From positions 1,101-65,100 of the forward strand of contig DCHR01000056.1 of NCBI GenBank assembly GCA_002315375.1: DNA of 64,000 nucleotides, in the 5' to 3' direction. The DNA comes from Treponema sp. UBA1747 (GTDB taxonomy: Bacteria > Spirochaetota > Spirochaetia > Treponematales > Treponemataceae). Below the pieces are notes generated by a model that was not told the DNA's origin, ran no database searches, and saw only the letters and a list, made by a program, of their open reading frames with translations. This document shows positions 19,786-29,416 of the stretch, piece by piece; the first letter of the stretch is position 1, and every line of letters starts with the position of its first letter. The position numbers were made by a program, and so were the translations under genes.

Positions 19786-21072
19786 ATGAAAAGAATCGCT
19801 GTTGCCGTCATTTTCAGTGTCCTCATTTTTACAAAAATCAGTGCCCTGTCACTTACTGATTTTTCAGGAACCATCGACGATATTTTTTCACCTTTTGTAG
19901 ACCCAAATGAAGGCGGAACCAGTTTCAGGTCACTTCTAATTCCTTCCGGGGGCCGTGCAGAAAGCATGGGCTGTGCCTTCACTGGTCTCGCTGACGATAT
20001 CAGCTATATAAACTACAACCCGGCAGCCTCTTCTATTTTGAATTATACCCAGGCCAGTGTTTTTCATAACTCCTGGATTGCAGATTCTAATCTGGAAACT
20101 ATTTCCATTACAAACCGCGTAGGAAACCTGGGCATTGGGGCAGCCTTCCAGTGTTTTTATGTTCCTTTTACCGAATACGACTTTTTCGGAGAAAGAGCTT
20201 CCAGCGGATATTACACAGAATCAATGGCGGCCCTCAATGCATCCTACAATTTTTTATCAGGATACAATTTCAAAGGTTTGGCCGCCGGAGGAACAGCAAA
20301 AATTGCATACAGAGGCATTCCTGATTATGCAGATGATGATACAAATGAAATCATATCGGGATCAGGAATATCTCAGTCTTCTTTAGCAATTATGGCCGAT
20401 GCAGGTCTGTTAATCCGCTTTAATTTTGCAAAGTTTTTCCCTTCTCGGGAACCTAATTTCAGAGTAGGCCTGGCAGTCCAGAATATCGGTGCTGCAATAA
20501 CAGGCTTCGGCACAAAGGTTCAGCTGGATGATCCTCTTCCTTCAAGTATTGCAGCAGGTGCTTCTTATCAGATTATCAAACCTGTTACAGTTTCCCTGGA
20601 TTTCAGGCAGCCCTTCGCTTTAAGCTCTGAAACCGGATATCAACTTTTCCAGGTCGGTGCAGGAGTTTCTGTACAGGTGACAGATTTCTTTGCTGCCATG
20701 GCCGGACTGCAGATGAAAGGTGCAAACCCTAAATTAAGCTGCGGTGCTGAATTCGAACTGAACAAAATCAGGGTAAATGCCAATTACACACTGGATCTCA
20801 CAAGCTCCCTCCACCCACTCAACAGGATTAGTCTTTCTGTAAAATTCCTTATGGGTGACAAAGGCCGTGGTGAACGGGAAAGAAAAATAGAAGAACTGTA
20901 CAATCAGGGAGTCCTTTACTTCTCAAAAGGTGAATACCAGATGGCCATAGACACATGGGAAGAAGTACTGGAAATGGACAAACGTTTTGACCCTGCAATT
21001 CTCGGAATAAAAAGTGCAACCCGCATGCTGGAAATGTTCCAGAAAATCAGAGACTCTATGTACCTTGAATAG
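19786..21072 (+). CDS. PorV/UPF0164-type outer membrane beta-barrel with C-terminal TPR
   Basis: A 428-residue protein read from ATG 19786, which begins a clean signal peptide (MKRIAVAVIFSVLIF); the longer frame from 19690 would overlap the divergent gene's start. The mature N-terminus has the PorV/UPF0164 signature (GGRAESMGCAFTGLADD and YINYNPAA), followed by alternating amphipathic strands. The last 60 residues form a TPR (YFSKGEYQMAIDTWEEVLEMD). Treponeme relatives are FadL-like outer membrane proteins. The TPR would lie in the periplasm, where it could meet the divergently encoded helical-repeat protein. The stop is 4 bp from the convergent helicase stop. Confidence 0.82.
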   Translation: MKRIAVAVIFSVLIFTKISALSLTDFSGTIDDIFSPFVDPNEGGTSFRSLLIPSGGRAESMGCAFTGLADDISYINYNPAASSILNYTQASVFHNSWIADSNLETISITNRVGNLGIGAAFQCFYVPFTEYDFFGERASSGYYTESMAALNASYNFLSGYNFKGLAAGGTAKIAYRGIPDYADDDTNEIISGSGISQSSLAIMADAGLLIRFNFAKFFPSREPNFRVGLAVQNIGAAITGFGTKVQLDDPLPSSIAAGASYQIIKPVTVSLDFRQPFALSSETGYQLFQVGAGVSVQVTDFFAAMAGLQMKGANPKLSCGAEFELNKIRVNANYTLDLTSSLHPLNRISLSVKFLMGDKGRGERERKIEELYNQGVLYFSKGEYQMAIDTWEEVLEMDKRFDPAILGIKSATRMLEMFQKIRDSMYLE

Positions 21073-21076
21073 AAGA

Positions 21077-23278
21077 TTAATCTTTGATTATCTGAAGTGC
21101 TTTTGACTGATATTCTGGAAGATAGGTTTTAAAAGCCCCTGTTTCATACTGAACTTTAATCACATACTCGCCTTCATTCAAACGGCATTCAGCAATTACT
21201 CCATAACCGAAATCATCATTGTAAATTTTTGTTCCTTTTTTCCACACTGAAGCAATTTCGGCTTTGTCTCCCCATCTTGCAGCATCACTTGAAGTATGAG
21301 CTGTATGGAGACCTTTTACTCTGCCGGATTCAATTTCACGGAAAGCATAGGGAGCATTCCCGATTACCTTTAAAGCCGGACGGCATTCATAAAGAAACGG
21401 TGAAGGTTTCATATACTCCGTATGACCGTACATTCGTCTCTGTCCGCAACTGGTAATATAAAGTTCATCCTTCGCACGGGTAATACCTACGTAGCATAGG
21501 CGTCGTTCTTCTTCAAGTTCTGCACCCATTTTATCCTGACGAGGGAACACACCTTCTTCCAGACCGGACATAACCACATTGGGGAATTCCAGACCTTTTG
21601 TATTATGCAGCGTAATAAGAGTAACAAAATCGGTTCCGCCGTCTTCCTGTTCTTCAAGACTGCGGTCCAGGTTAATTGCATCCAGGAATGCATTCAGACC
21701 TTCAAAAGAATTATCATAAAGAGAGGCAGTATTTACCAGTTCCTGAAGGTTGGCAAGCCGCTGAGGACCGTCTTCTTCACTCTTATAGAAATCATCAAGT
21801 CCTGAATACTCAACAACCCTTTTCATAAACTCAGAAAGGTTTTCTCCTGAAGTAAGGCACTGTTCAAGGGAATGAATGAGAGAAACAAATTTTTCACAGC
21901 CATCTTTTGCTTTTTTACTGAAAGTCGGCCCCAGATGTTCACATGCCATAAGAAGAGTCATGCGGAGTTCGTTATCACAATCGCGGGCAAAATCTACCAG
22001 TTTATCCTGAGTTTTTTCACCGATTCCGCGGACCGGAAAGTTTATGATTCTGCGGAAAGAAATTTCATCTTTAGGATTTGCAACAACAGAAATATAAGCA
22101 ACGGCATCTTTGATTTCCTGACGTTCATAAAACTTCAGGGAGCCTACGACTTTATAGGGGATCTTTCTTTTCAGGAATACGCTTTCAAACCCGTTACTCT
22201 GAGCATTCATTCGGTATGTAACGGCCCAATCGGAATAATGAGATTTTTTTAGGGCAACAGATTTTGAAATAAGATCAGCAACAAAATCCGATTCAGTATC
22301 CTGAGTGGGCAGGAAAGCCAGAACAGGTTCTTTTCCTTCACCTCTGTCGGCAACAAGAGTTTTTCCCAATCTGGAACTGTTGTTTTCAACTACAAGACTT
22401 GCTGCATTAAGAATATTTGAGGTTGAACGGTAATTTGTTTCAAGGCGGACAATCTGTGTATCAGGAAACTGGTTAGGGAAATTCAAAATATTCTGAACCT
22501 CTGCACCTCGGAACGCATAAATACTCTGGTCATCGTCGCCAACAACACAAGTGTAGGTTCCTACCCCCTGCCCGTCATTTTCTTCAAGGCCTGAAAGAAA
22601 CTGAAGAAGCTTGAACTGGGCAATATTTGCATCCTGATACTCATCCACCATGATTACTTTGAAACGCCGGTGAATATAACCTTTTATGCTTTCATTGGAC
22701 TGCATGACTTTTACAGGAAGCATAATCAGGTCACCAAAGTCGGCATTACCCGTAGAATGAAGACGGTTTTCATAAGCCCTGTAAAAAGGCTGAAGATCAA
22801 AATCACTTCCTACCGCAGAAAGGTCATCTTCGGGGGAAAGAAAATAATCTTTTGCCAGGGCAATATCATGAGAAACTTTTTTTGCATCTTTTGCAGAAAG
22901 TTCAGGACAGGCTTTTTTCAACAGAGTCAGGGAATCATCATCATCATAAACCGTAAAATTCTGTTCAAGTCCTGCGGCATCATAATATCTGCGAAGAAAC
23001 CAGGCGCCAAAGGAATGGAAAGTTTTTATCTGGGCTTTTGAAGCACGAGGTTCCATAAGAACCGCTCTTTCCTGCATTTCTTTGGCTGCTTTTTTAGTAA
23101 AAGTTACAGCCAGAATATTGTATGGATCTACATTTTTCTGATTGATCAGATAGGCAATTTTTGTAGTAATAACGCGGGTTTTTCCGGAACCGGCACCGGC
23201 CAGAATCAGAAGGTTACCCCCTTCATGAATGACAGCCTGTCTCTGTTCAGGATTCAGCATATTTAAAAACTCTTCCAT
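21077..23278 (-). CDS. UvrD/PcrA-type superfamily 1 DNA helicase
   Basis: A 733-residue 3'-5' helicase. Visible motifs are Walker A (AGAGSGKT), DEYQDAN (motif II), the VVGDDDQSIYAFRGA segment (motif III), the LETNYRS segment (motif IV) and a C-terminal TLHNTKGLEFP and YVGITRAKDELY. The last 60 residues form a Tudor-like fold (FGYGVIAECRLNEGEY) as in PcrA, which contacts RNA polymerase. It works in DNA repair and removal of stalled complexes. A GGGAGC ribosome site precedes the ATG. PcrA and UvrD cannot be told apart with certainty. Confidence 0.94.
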   Translation of the reverse strand: MEEFLNMLNPEQRQAVIHEGGNLLILAGAGSGKTRVITTKIAYLINQKNVDPYNILAVTFTKKAAKEMQERAVLMEPRASKAQIKTFHSFGAWFLRRYYDAAGLEQNFTVYDDDDSLTLLKKACPELSAKDAKKVSHDIALAKDYFLSPEDDLSAVGSDFDLQPFYRAYENRLHSTGNADFGDLIMLPVKVMQSNESIKGYIHRRFKVIMVDEYQDANIAQFKLLQFLSGLEENDGQGVGTYTCVVGDDDQSIYAFRGAEVQNILNFPNQFPDTQIVRLETNYRSTSNILNAASLVVENNSSRLGKTLVADRGEGKEPVLAFLPTQDTESDFVADLISKSVALKKSHYSDWAVTYRMNAQSNGFESVFLKRKIPYKVVGSLKFYERQEIKDAVAYISVVANPKDEISFRRIINFPVRGIGEKTQDKLVDFARDCDNELRMTLLMACEHLGPTFSKKAKDGCEKFVSLIHSLEQCLTSGENLSEFMKRVVEYSGLDDFYKSEEDGPQRLANLQELVNTASLYDNSFEGLNAFLDAINLDRSLEEQEDGGTDFVTLITLHNTKGLEFPNVVMSGLEEGVFPRQDKMGAELEEERRLCYVGITRAKDELYITSCGQRRMYGHTEYMKPSPFLYECRPALKVIGNAPYAFREIESGRVKGLHTAHTSSDAARWGDKAEIASVWKKGTKIYNDDFGYGVIAECRLNEGEYVIKVQYETGAFKTYLPEYQSKALQIIKD

Positions 23279-23323
23279 TTTTGCTCCCGCTTTTATTTCC
23301 CGAAAATTACAAAATAAAACCGA

Positions 23324-24748
23324 TTACTCGGATACAAGTCTGGAATCCAGATCTACACCGGTAACCGCAAGAATCTTTGCCTTAACAACAGCACCTTCAA
23401 AAACTTTGTCTTTATCTTCCTCTTCGTAACGAACAACTACAGCGCCATCAACTTCTGGAGCCTGGAACCAGGCACGCCCGATGGCAAGAAGTTCTTCTTC
23501 TTCCGGAATTATTTCTTCAATTAATATACTGAAAGTTTTTCCAACATAGGATTCAAGTTTATTTAAAGTTAGTTCCTGCTGAATATCGCCTAAGATTTCT
23601 GCCCGTTTCTTTGCCTTGCGGCCCGGAACCCTGTGCTTGAAATTATAAGCCGGTGTATCATCTTCAAGACTGTAATCAAAGCAGCCGGACCAGTCCGGTT
23701 TAATGGTTTCAAGAAAGGCAGCTGTCTCCCCAAAGTTTTTGTCTTTTTCTCCGGGGAAGCCTGTCATAAATGTAGTGCGAAGGACCAGGTCAGGAAGAAT
23801 TTCCCGCATGCGCTCAATCATTTTTGAGTAGGATTCGTCAGACCCGCGGCGGTTCATTGAATGAATGATTTCTGTACTTCCGCTCTGGAATGGAATATCA
23901 AAATAATGAAGGAATCTTTCGTCCTTTTTCATTACTTCAAGAACATCAAAATTAAAATGATCCGGATGAATGTAAAGAAGACGTAATACAAAATTTCCTT
24001 CGATTTTCGAAATAAGTTTCAGAAGTGCCGCAAGAGGCGTTACTCCGGAAGCAGGGAAAAAATCATTTGGCTTTTCGGTAATTTCTTCTCCGGAAAGTTT
24101 TGCAATAGCAGAACGGATTTCAGCATCATCAATACCGGTTCCATATGCTGCAAGATCCTGACCGATAAGGTTAATCTCGTAAACTCCTTTGGAAACCAGT
24201 TTTCTGATTTCTTCGAGAATAGAATCCGCAGGTCGGCTTCGCAATTCTCCGCGGATGAGAGGAATAGCACAGAAAGAGCAGTGATTTGAACAGCCTTCTG
24301 TGATTTTTACAAAGGCGCTGTTTTTGAAGCCGAAAGAAACTTCGCGCATGCAGAAAGAAACTCCCTTCTGCGGAGTTTTTTCAACCGGGCGGTTCTGTGC
24401 CATAACCTCATCTGCTACTTCAACAATACCCGAAAGTTCTCCATTTCCAAAAATACCGTCTGCTTCAGGAAGTGATTTTGAAAATAAATCAGCATAGCGT
24501 TCTGCAAGGCAGCCTGCGAGAATTACTTTTTTTTCAGGATAAGCGGCTTTTGTTTCCATAAGGGCATTAAGAGATTCTTCTTTTGCACTTTTTATAAAAC
24601 CGCAGGAATTAATAATAATCAGATCCGCTTCTGCAGGATCCATTGTAAGTTCATATTTTTCTTTTTTATTTCCAAGGTAAGTTGCGAGAATTTCACCATC
24701 AACACGGTTCTTGGCACACCCGTGCTGGTCTATAAAAAATTTTACCAT
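23324..24748 (-). CDS. rimO: Ribosomal protein S12 methylthiotransferase RimO
   Basis: A 474-residue radical-SAM enzyme. The N-terminal UPF0004 domain begins FFIDQHGCAKNRVDGE. The radical-SAM cluster is CSNHCSFCAIPLIRG, whose surroundings match RimO rather than MiaB. A TRAM domain closes the C-terminus (about 400-470). It adds a methylthio group to an aspartate of S12. It is slightly longer than E. coli RimO (441) because of an insert near residues 195-225. It sits 13 bp downstream of the RodZ-like gene. Confidence 0.93.
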   Translation of the reverse strand: MVKFFIDQHGCAKNRVDGEILATYLGNKKEKYELTMDPAEADLIIINSCGFIKSAKEESLNALMETKAAYPEKKVILAGCLAERYADLFSKSLPEADGIFGNGELSGIVEVADEVMAQNRPVEKTPQKGVSFCMREVSFGFKNSAFVKITEGCSNHCSFCAIPLIRGELRSRPADSILEEIRKLVSKGVYEINLIGQDLAAYGTGIDDAEIRSAIAKLSGEEITEKPNDFFPASGVTPLAALLKLISKIEGNFVLRLLYIHPDHFNFDVLEVMKKDERFLHYFDIPFQSGSTEIIHSMNRRGSDESYSKMIERMREILPDLVLRTTFMTGFPGEKDKNFGETAAFLETIKPDWSGCFDYSLEDDTPAYNFKHRVPGRKAKKRAEILGDIQQELTLNKLESYVGKTFSILIEEIIPEEEELLAIGRAWFQAPEVDGAVVVRYEEEDKDKVFEGAVVKAKILAVTGVDLDSRLVSE

Positions 24749-24761
24749 AAAAAAACTCCGG

Positions 24762-25850
24762 TTAATCCAGTTCGATTACTACCAGTTTATAACGGCCGTC
24801 TGTGTCCTTGATCCATTTAATATCCTGAACAAGAACCTGACCTGATTTACCGATTTCAAGATCATAGCTTTTTGCATCGGCAACAATTGTAAACTTAACG
24901 GCATTACTGTTACTCATCCAAAGTCTGATTCCGTTATGAGGATTTGCAGTAAACTGTTCACCACTTGAGAAGTAAGATTCTACACTTGAACCGAAATCGA
25001 TTTTATCGCGGAAAACACATGAAGCACGGAAAGTTGCATTCAAAGTAAACGGATAAGCACGATTGTCTTCAAGAATAACTACCTGAGGATGCTTGCTCTG
25101 AATTTCATCTGCGAAAGGAATGTTTTCAACTGAAGTCTCTGTTCCCACAACTGAAACGCTGTGACGAAGAAGAAGACTTACTTCTGCTCCCCTCTTTTCG
25201 TCAGAAGAAGAAATATCTGAAACATATACGATCAGATCTGAAGATCCGTCACCATTAATATCGAATTCATTTTCTTCAGCCAGGTCTGTATAGAATACTC
25301 CGGAAGGAGTATCCAGACCGAAAGATTTCAGGGTTTCTTTTACAGTAAGAACAATTGTTCCGGAATTAGACGGAATGCGCAGCTGGTCACCAACATAAAC
25401 CCGCTGTTCGAATTTCTGATCAGTAAGTTCATACTGATGATTTTTTACATTACCTGAAAGAAGAGTGTCATCTTCCTGAACCGGTTTCTTTCTAAGAACC
25501 AGAACCAGAACTACAGTTACAACGGCAACAACAATAAGAGAAATAGATGCAATAAGAACAGGCCAGAAGAAACTGGCTTTAGGTCTTTCAAAAAGTCCTT
25601 CCGGAACAGGTGACTCCTGAATCTTTTTATTATGATACAGTTTAAGAATATAATCTGAATCCAGATCAAGATATTCAGAATAATTCTTCATGAATCCGAT
25701 CATGTAAGGTTCGCCAGGAAAAACCCCGTTATCTTCCGCTTCCAGACCTTCAAGATATTTTTTATCAATAGTGAGGGCTGAAGAAGCCGCATCCAGGGAA
25801 AGCATTTTTGATTCCCTCGCATTCTTTAATAATTCGCCGTAACTGTCCAT
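24762..25850 (-). CDS. RodZ-like helix-turn-helix membrane protein
   Basis: A 362-residue protein. An N-terminal HTH of the RodZ type (about 5-75; YGELLKNARESKMLSLDAAS) precedes one membrane segment (about 93-117) and a large external region with a beta-rich end resembling the RodZ C-terminal domain. RodZ links MreB to the cell-wall machinery and sets cell shape. Here the external part is longer than usual and contains a DINGDGSSDL stretch resembling a calcium-binding loop. It lies between lolA and rimO in one compact run starting at ftsH. Confidence 0.8.
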   Translation of the reverse strand: MDSYGELLKNARESKMLSLDAASSALTIDKKYLEGLEAEDNGVFPGEPYMIGFMKNYSEYLDLDSDYILKLYHNKKIQESPVPEGLFERPKASFFWPVLIASISLIVVAVVTVVLVLVLRKKPVQEDDTLLSGNVKNHQYELTDQKFEQRVYVGDQLRIPSNSGTIVLTVKETLKSFGLDTPSGVFYTDLAEENEFDINGDGSSDLIVYVSDISSSDEKRGAEVSLLLRHSVSVVGTETSVENIPFADEIQSKHPQVVILEDNRAYPFTLNATFRASCVFRDKIDFGSSVESYFSSGEQFTANPHNGIRLWMSNSNAVKFTIVADAKSYDLEIGKSGQVLVQDIKWIKDTDGRYKLVVIELD

Positions 25851-25853
25851 ATT

Positions 25854-26525
25854 CTATTCCGAAAACAAAAAGTTGCTGAAATTGTTTGCATCCGACGGTG
25901 CGTCGTAAATGAAACGCTGGTCAGAAATTTCTGGATTAAGTTTATAATCAAAGAAATTCATTACAATAGGTTCTCCTGCATTAGGAGTTGCTTCTACTCG
26001 TCTGATAAGTTTTGTATCTGCAGAAATGCAAAGCCGAATTGTCTTGAAGGCTTCTGATGTACTTTTTTTGTAAAGCATAAGCTTGTAAACCTGTTCATCA
26101 GAGTCACTGTCCAAAGGTTCCGGATCCTGACTGTTTTCATAAGCGACAGTATAATAACGATTCAAAAGGTTCAGTCCCTGAGGAGTTGCAAGAGATGCCC
26201 CAGAAGAATCCGAAGTAATCTGCTGCTGAAGAATTACTTTAGGGCCTGAAAGATAAATTGTAAGCATATTTGAGCTGTAACAGAAAACCTGTTCCTCAGG
26301 ATTTGAAAAATCAAGACGCAGAAGATCAGGAGCCTTGAAAGAAAGGTGACCTGCCATTTCAGATTTATCCTGAGTCATTTCAAATTCTACTTCGTAAGTT
26401 TTCAAGGTTGCGTAATATTCCGAAACGCTTTTAAAATAATTTGAAGCAGTTGTAATATTCTGTGCAAAAATAAATGTTGCTGTAAAAAGAAGTGCAGCAC
26501 ATGTAAGAAGTTTTTTACTCTTCAT
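25854..26525 (-). CDS. lolA: Outer-membrane lipoprotein carrier protein LolA
   Basis: About 223 residues from ATG 26525, which starts a signal peptide (LLTCAALLFTATFIFA); the longer frame to 26603 is Lys/Arg-rich and lies inside ftsH. The mature part has the LolA pattern, with an early YYATLKTYEVEFEM strand, MAGHLSFKAPDLLRLDF and a C-terminal region like other LolA proteins. It carries lipoproteins across the periplasm, which fits a genome rich in lipoproteins. It overlaps the end of ftsH by 11 bp. Confidence 0.85.
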   Translation of the reverse strand: MKSKKLLTCAALLFTATFIFAQNITTASNYFKSVSEYYATLKTYEVEFEMTQDKSEMAGHLSFKAPDLLRLDFSNPEEQVFCYSSNMLTIYLSGPKVILQQQITSDSSGASLATPQGLNLLNRYYTVAYENSQDPEPLDSDSDEQVYKLMLYKKSTSEAFKTIRLCISADTKLIRRVEATPNAGEPIVMNFFDYKLNPEISDQRFIYDAPSDANNFSNFLFSE

Positions 26526-28728
26526 TTTTATTTTCCTTTTTTGTTCCAGATTTCTTTGTTCTTGTTCCGGTTTTCTTTTCTTTCTTTTCAGATGTTTTTT
26601 CATCTGAATCTTTTACCTTAGCTTTTCTTGTTTTCTTTGCCGGCTTTTCATCAGATGCTGTTTCAGGTTCTGGAAGAGCAGTCTTTACAGCTTTATCTTC
26701 AAGTTCCTGACAGTGTTTTTCAGCCTTAACGATTTCGTAGAATTCCTTGCCATCCATTGTTTCAATTTCAATAAGGCGTTTGGCAATATAATCCACAAGT
26801 TCTTTATGTTCCTTAATGAGTTTCAGAACATATTCATATCTTTCTGAAACAATTCTTGCGATTTCATCATCAATGAATTTCTGAGTTTCTTCTGAGAATT
26901 CACGAACCAGTGTAGGTTCCCCGGAAGCACCGGCAAGAACTCCTTTTCCAAGAGTCATATTCTTGAACTTGTCGCTCATACCAAAATCTACAATCATGCG
27001 CTTGAGGATTTCTGTGGCGCGTGCAATATCGTTTGAGGCTCCTGTAGAAATATCTCCAAGAACAACTTCTTCTGCTGCGCGTCCACCCAGAAGAGTATCA
27101 ACTTCATTCATCATGTCCTGACGGGTCTGGAAGTTTTTCTCTTCTTCTTCGCGGTACTGAGTAAAACCACCAACGCCGTGGCTGCGCGGAACAACTGTAA
27201 TTTTATTTACAGGAGGATAATCCGGTGTAAAGGCACCGACAAGAGCATGACCTGTTTCATGAACAGAAACGAGGCGCATTTCTTTTTCGTTATCTTTACG
27301 GCTCTTCTTTTTAAGACCAATGCTGACCTTATCTATAGCGTCATTGAAATCACTCATAGAAACTCTTTTGTGTCCGTTGCGAACAGCCAGAAGAGCAGCT
27401 TCATTAACAACGTTTGCCAGATCTGCACCGGCAAAACCGGTTGTACCATGAGCAACACTTTCAAAATCTACGTCTTTTTCCAGTTTTACATTCTTGGCAT
27501 GAATGCGTAAAATTTCTTCACGACCTTTTACATCCGGTTTCTCAACAGGAACATGACGGTCGAAACGTCCCGGGCGAAGAAGTGCAGGATCAAGAATATC
27601 AGCGCGGTTTGTAGCGGCAAGAATAATCAGACCTTTTTCGTTGTCAAAACCATCCATTTCAACCAGAAGCTGATTCAAAGTCTGTTCACGTTCATCATTT
27701 CCGCCGCCGTATCCGTTCATACGGTTTTTACCAAGGGCATCAATTTCATCAATAAAAACAATACAAGGTGCTTTTTCGCGGGCCTGCTTAAACAGATCGC
27801 GGACACGGCTTGCACCGACACCGACAAACATTTCTACGAAATCTGAACCGGAAATACGGAAGAAAGGAACTCCTGCTTCGCCTGCAACTGCGCGGGCCAG
27901 AAGAGTTTTACCTGTTCCCGGTGGTCCTACAAGAAGAACTCCCTTTGGAATCTTTCCACCAATGTCTGTGTATTTCTTTGGTTCCTTCAGAAAATCAACA
28001 ACTTCTACAAGTTCTTCTTTTGCTTCATCAACACCGGCAACATCAGAAAAACGGGTTTTTACTTTTCCTTCTTCAACTGCTTTGGCACGACTTCCGCCGA
28101 TACCAAAAAGTCCCATACCACCTTCCTTGTTTCCGTTCATGCGGCGGAAAATGAAGAAGTAAACAACAATAATCAGAATGAATGGAAGGAAGTTCAGAAG
28201 AATCTGAAGCCATAAAGTATTCTGCTTTCCAAGGAAACGATAAGTTATGTTCTTTTCATCCATAAGGGAGAAAAGTTTTTCCAGCAGGATAGCATTTGTG
28301 CGGTAAACAGGACGATTCTGTTTTGCTGATGACTGTAAAACAGAAAGCCTGTCTTTAAGACTCTGAGGACTGTAATTTTCATCAGCAGCAGATGGAGTTC
28401 CATAACCAATAATGTATCCGTCACCTACTTCGACTTCAACAATAGTTCCATTCTCAATAAGTGTGTAAAAGAGAGAATAATCTATATTATTTCCCTGCTT
28501 TGGAGACATAACCACGTCTGCAATGAAGAAAAGAGCCAGTGCAATAAGGAGAGCGAGAAAGAAAGGAAACTTTTTCTTTGGTTTCTTATCCTTCTGGTTA
28601 TCTTTATCATCTTTATTATCTACAGGACCTGCAAATTTAAAGAAATTGTAAGGATCCTGATCATCTTTTCTCTGATCTTCTTTTGGATCTTCAGGTTTCT
28701 CAGGTTTCTGTTCGTCAGTATCTGCCAT
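26515..28728 (-). CDS. ftsH: ATP-dependent zinc metalloprotease FtsH
   Basis: A 737-residue protein. An acidic/Lys-rich N-terminus precedes the first membrane segment (about 55-72), an external domain and the second segment (about 155-175). The AAA domain has Walker A (GPPGTGKT) and Walker B (CIVFIDEIDALG), and the zinc site is HETGH. The C-terminal 60 residues form an unusual Lys/Glu/Thr-rich tail. FtsH degrades misfolded membrane proteins and some regulators. A GGAG ribosome site lies 5 nt before the ATG. It heads the lolA-RodZ-like-rimO run. Confidence 0.97.
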   Translation of the reverse strand: MADTDEQKPEKPEDPKEDQRKDDQDPYNFFKFAGPVDNKDDKDNQKDKKPKKKFPFFLALLIALALFFIADVVMSPKQGNNIDYSLFYTLIENGTIVEVEVGDGYIIGYGTPSAADENYSPQSLKDRLSVLQSSAKQNRPVYRTNAILLEKLFSLMDEKNITYRFLGKQNTLWLQILLNFLPFILIIVVYFFIFRRMNGNKEGGMGLFGIGGSRAKAVEEGKVKTRFSDVAGVDEAKEELVEVVDFLKEPKKYTDIGGKIPKGVLLVGPPGTGKTLLARAVAGEAGVPFFRISGSDFVEMFVGVGASRVRDLFKQAREKAPCIVFIDEIDALGKNRMNGYGGGNDEREQTLNQLLVEMDGFDNEKGLIILAATNRADILDPALLRPGRFDRHVPVEKPDVKGREEILRIHAKNVKLEKDVDFESVAHGTTGFAGADLANVVNEAALLAVRNGHKRVSMSDFNDAIDKVSIGLKKKSRKDNEKEMRLVSVHETGHALVGAFTPDYPPVNKITVVPRSHGVGGFTQYREEEEKNFQTRQDMMNEVDTLLGGRAAEEVVLGDISTGASNDIARATEILKRMIVDFGMSDKFKNMTLGKGVLAGASGEPTLVREFSEETQKFIDDEIARIVSERYEYVLKLIKEHKELVDYIAKRLIEIETMDGKEFYEIVKAEKHCQELEDKAVKTALPEPETASDEKPAKKTRKAKVKDSDEKTSEKKEKKTGTRTKKSGTKKENKNEE

Positions 28729-28901
28729 AATTACTCCGTAGTGTCAGGATTTAAGCATAAAAACCCAACATATACATTCTAATATAATAACAAAAAACAG
28801 GAAAAGTATAAAGTTAATAGAAAAATACCCCAAAATAATCCCTTTTTCAGTAAATTCTTCTAAAGTCCATTAAGAAATAACCGAAAATCTTATCGTAAAA
28901 C

Positions 28902-28907
28902 TATAAT
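28902..28907 (+). promoter_or_regulatory. -10 element upstream of fliS
   Basis: TATAAT at 28902-28907, 35 nt upstream of the fliS ATG. The -35 region is weak. I looked for a sigma-28 pattern (TAAA then GCCGATAA) and found only a poor ACCGAAAAT. The rest of 28741-28900 is AT-rich and holds no gene; the ftsH promoter must lie here on the other strand. Confidence 0.4.
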
Positions 28908-28941
28908 TTCGCACTATTTGTGCCGGATTAGGAGAAAACAC

Positions 28942-29379
28942 ATGTACACAAATGCTTACACCGCTTACCAGCGTACAAATATCAATACAGCCACAAAAGG
29001 CCGGCTCATTGTTCTTCTGTACGAAGGAGCAGTAAAACAGCTCACACAGGCTGTATCGCTTTTTGAACCGGACGGAAAAATTCAGGCAAAAAACATTGAA
29101 CAGTTCGGAAACTGTCTTCAGAAAGCAGAAAAAATTATTTCTGAACTGGAAGTATCTCTGGATATGGAAAAAGGCGGAGAAATTGCAAAAAATCTCATGT
29201 CCCTTTATCTGTATTTCAATGAAGAACTGGTTCAGGCAAACATCAACAAAGACAAAGAAAAAATTCTGGCCATTATGAAAATGCTCAAAGATTTACTGGA
29301 CTCATGGCGCCAGATTGTTGCTACTACAGCAAATGCAGAACCTGCACAGGCAGGAAGCAGGCTGAGCATCCAGGGCTAA
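28942..29379 (+). CDS. fliS: Flagellar export chaperone FliS
   Basis: A 145-residue protein. The start at 28942 is fixed by an AGGAG site (28930-28934); the in-frame start at 28918 would add eight unrelated residues. The FliS N-terminal signature is clear (YQRTNINTATKGRLIVLLYEGAVKQ is the usual position), and the central helices fit. FliS binds flagellin in the cytoplasm and prevents early polymerisation before export. The FlgN-like gene follows 37 bp later. Confidence 0.93.
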   Translation: MYTNAYTAYQRTNINTATKGRLIVLLYEGAVKQLTQAVSLFEPDGKIQAKNIEQFGNCLQKAEKIISELEVSLDMEKGGEIAKNLMSLYLYFNEELVQANINKDKEKILAIMKMLKDLLDSWRQIVATTANAEPAQAGSRLSIQG

Positions 29380-29416
29380 ATACCCTTTACAGAACAAAAA
29401 AGCCGGGAGGATTATT

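Noticed and set aside
28741..28941. Sigma-28 flagellar promoter for fliS.
   Set aside because: Only a poor partial match (ACCGAAAAT) was found; the TATAAT at 28902-28907 is a better candidate.
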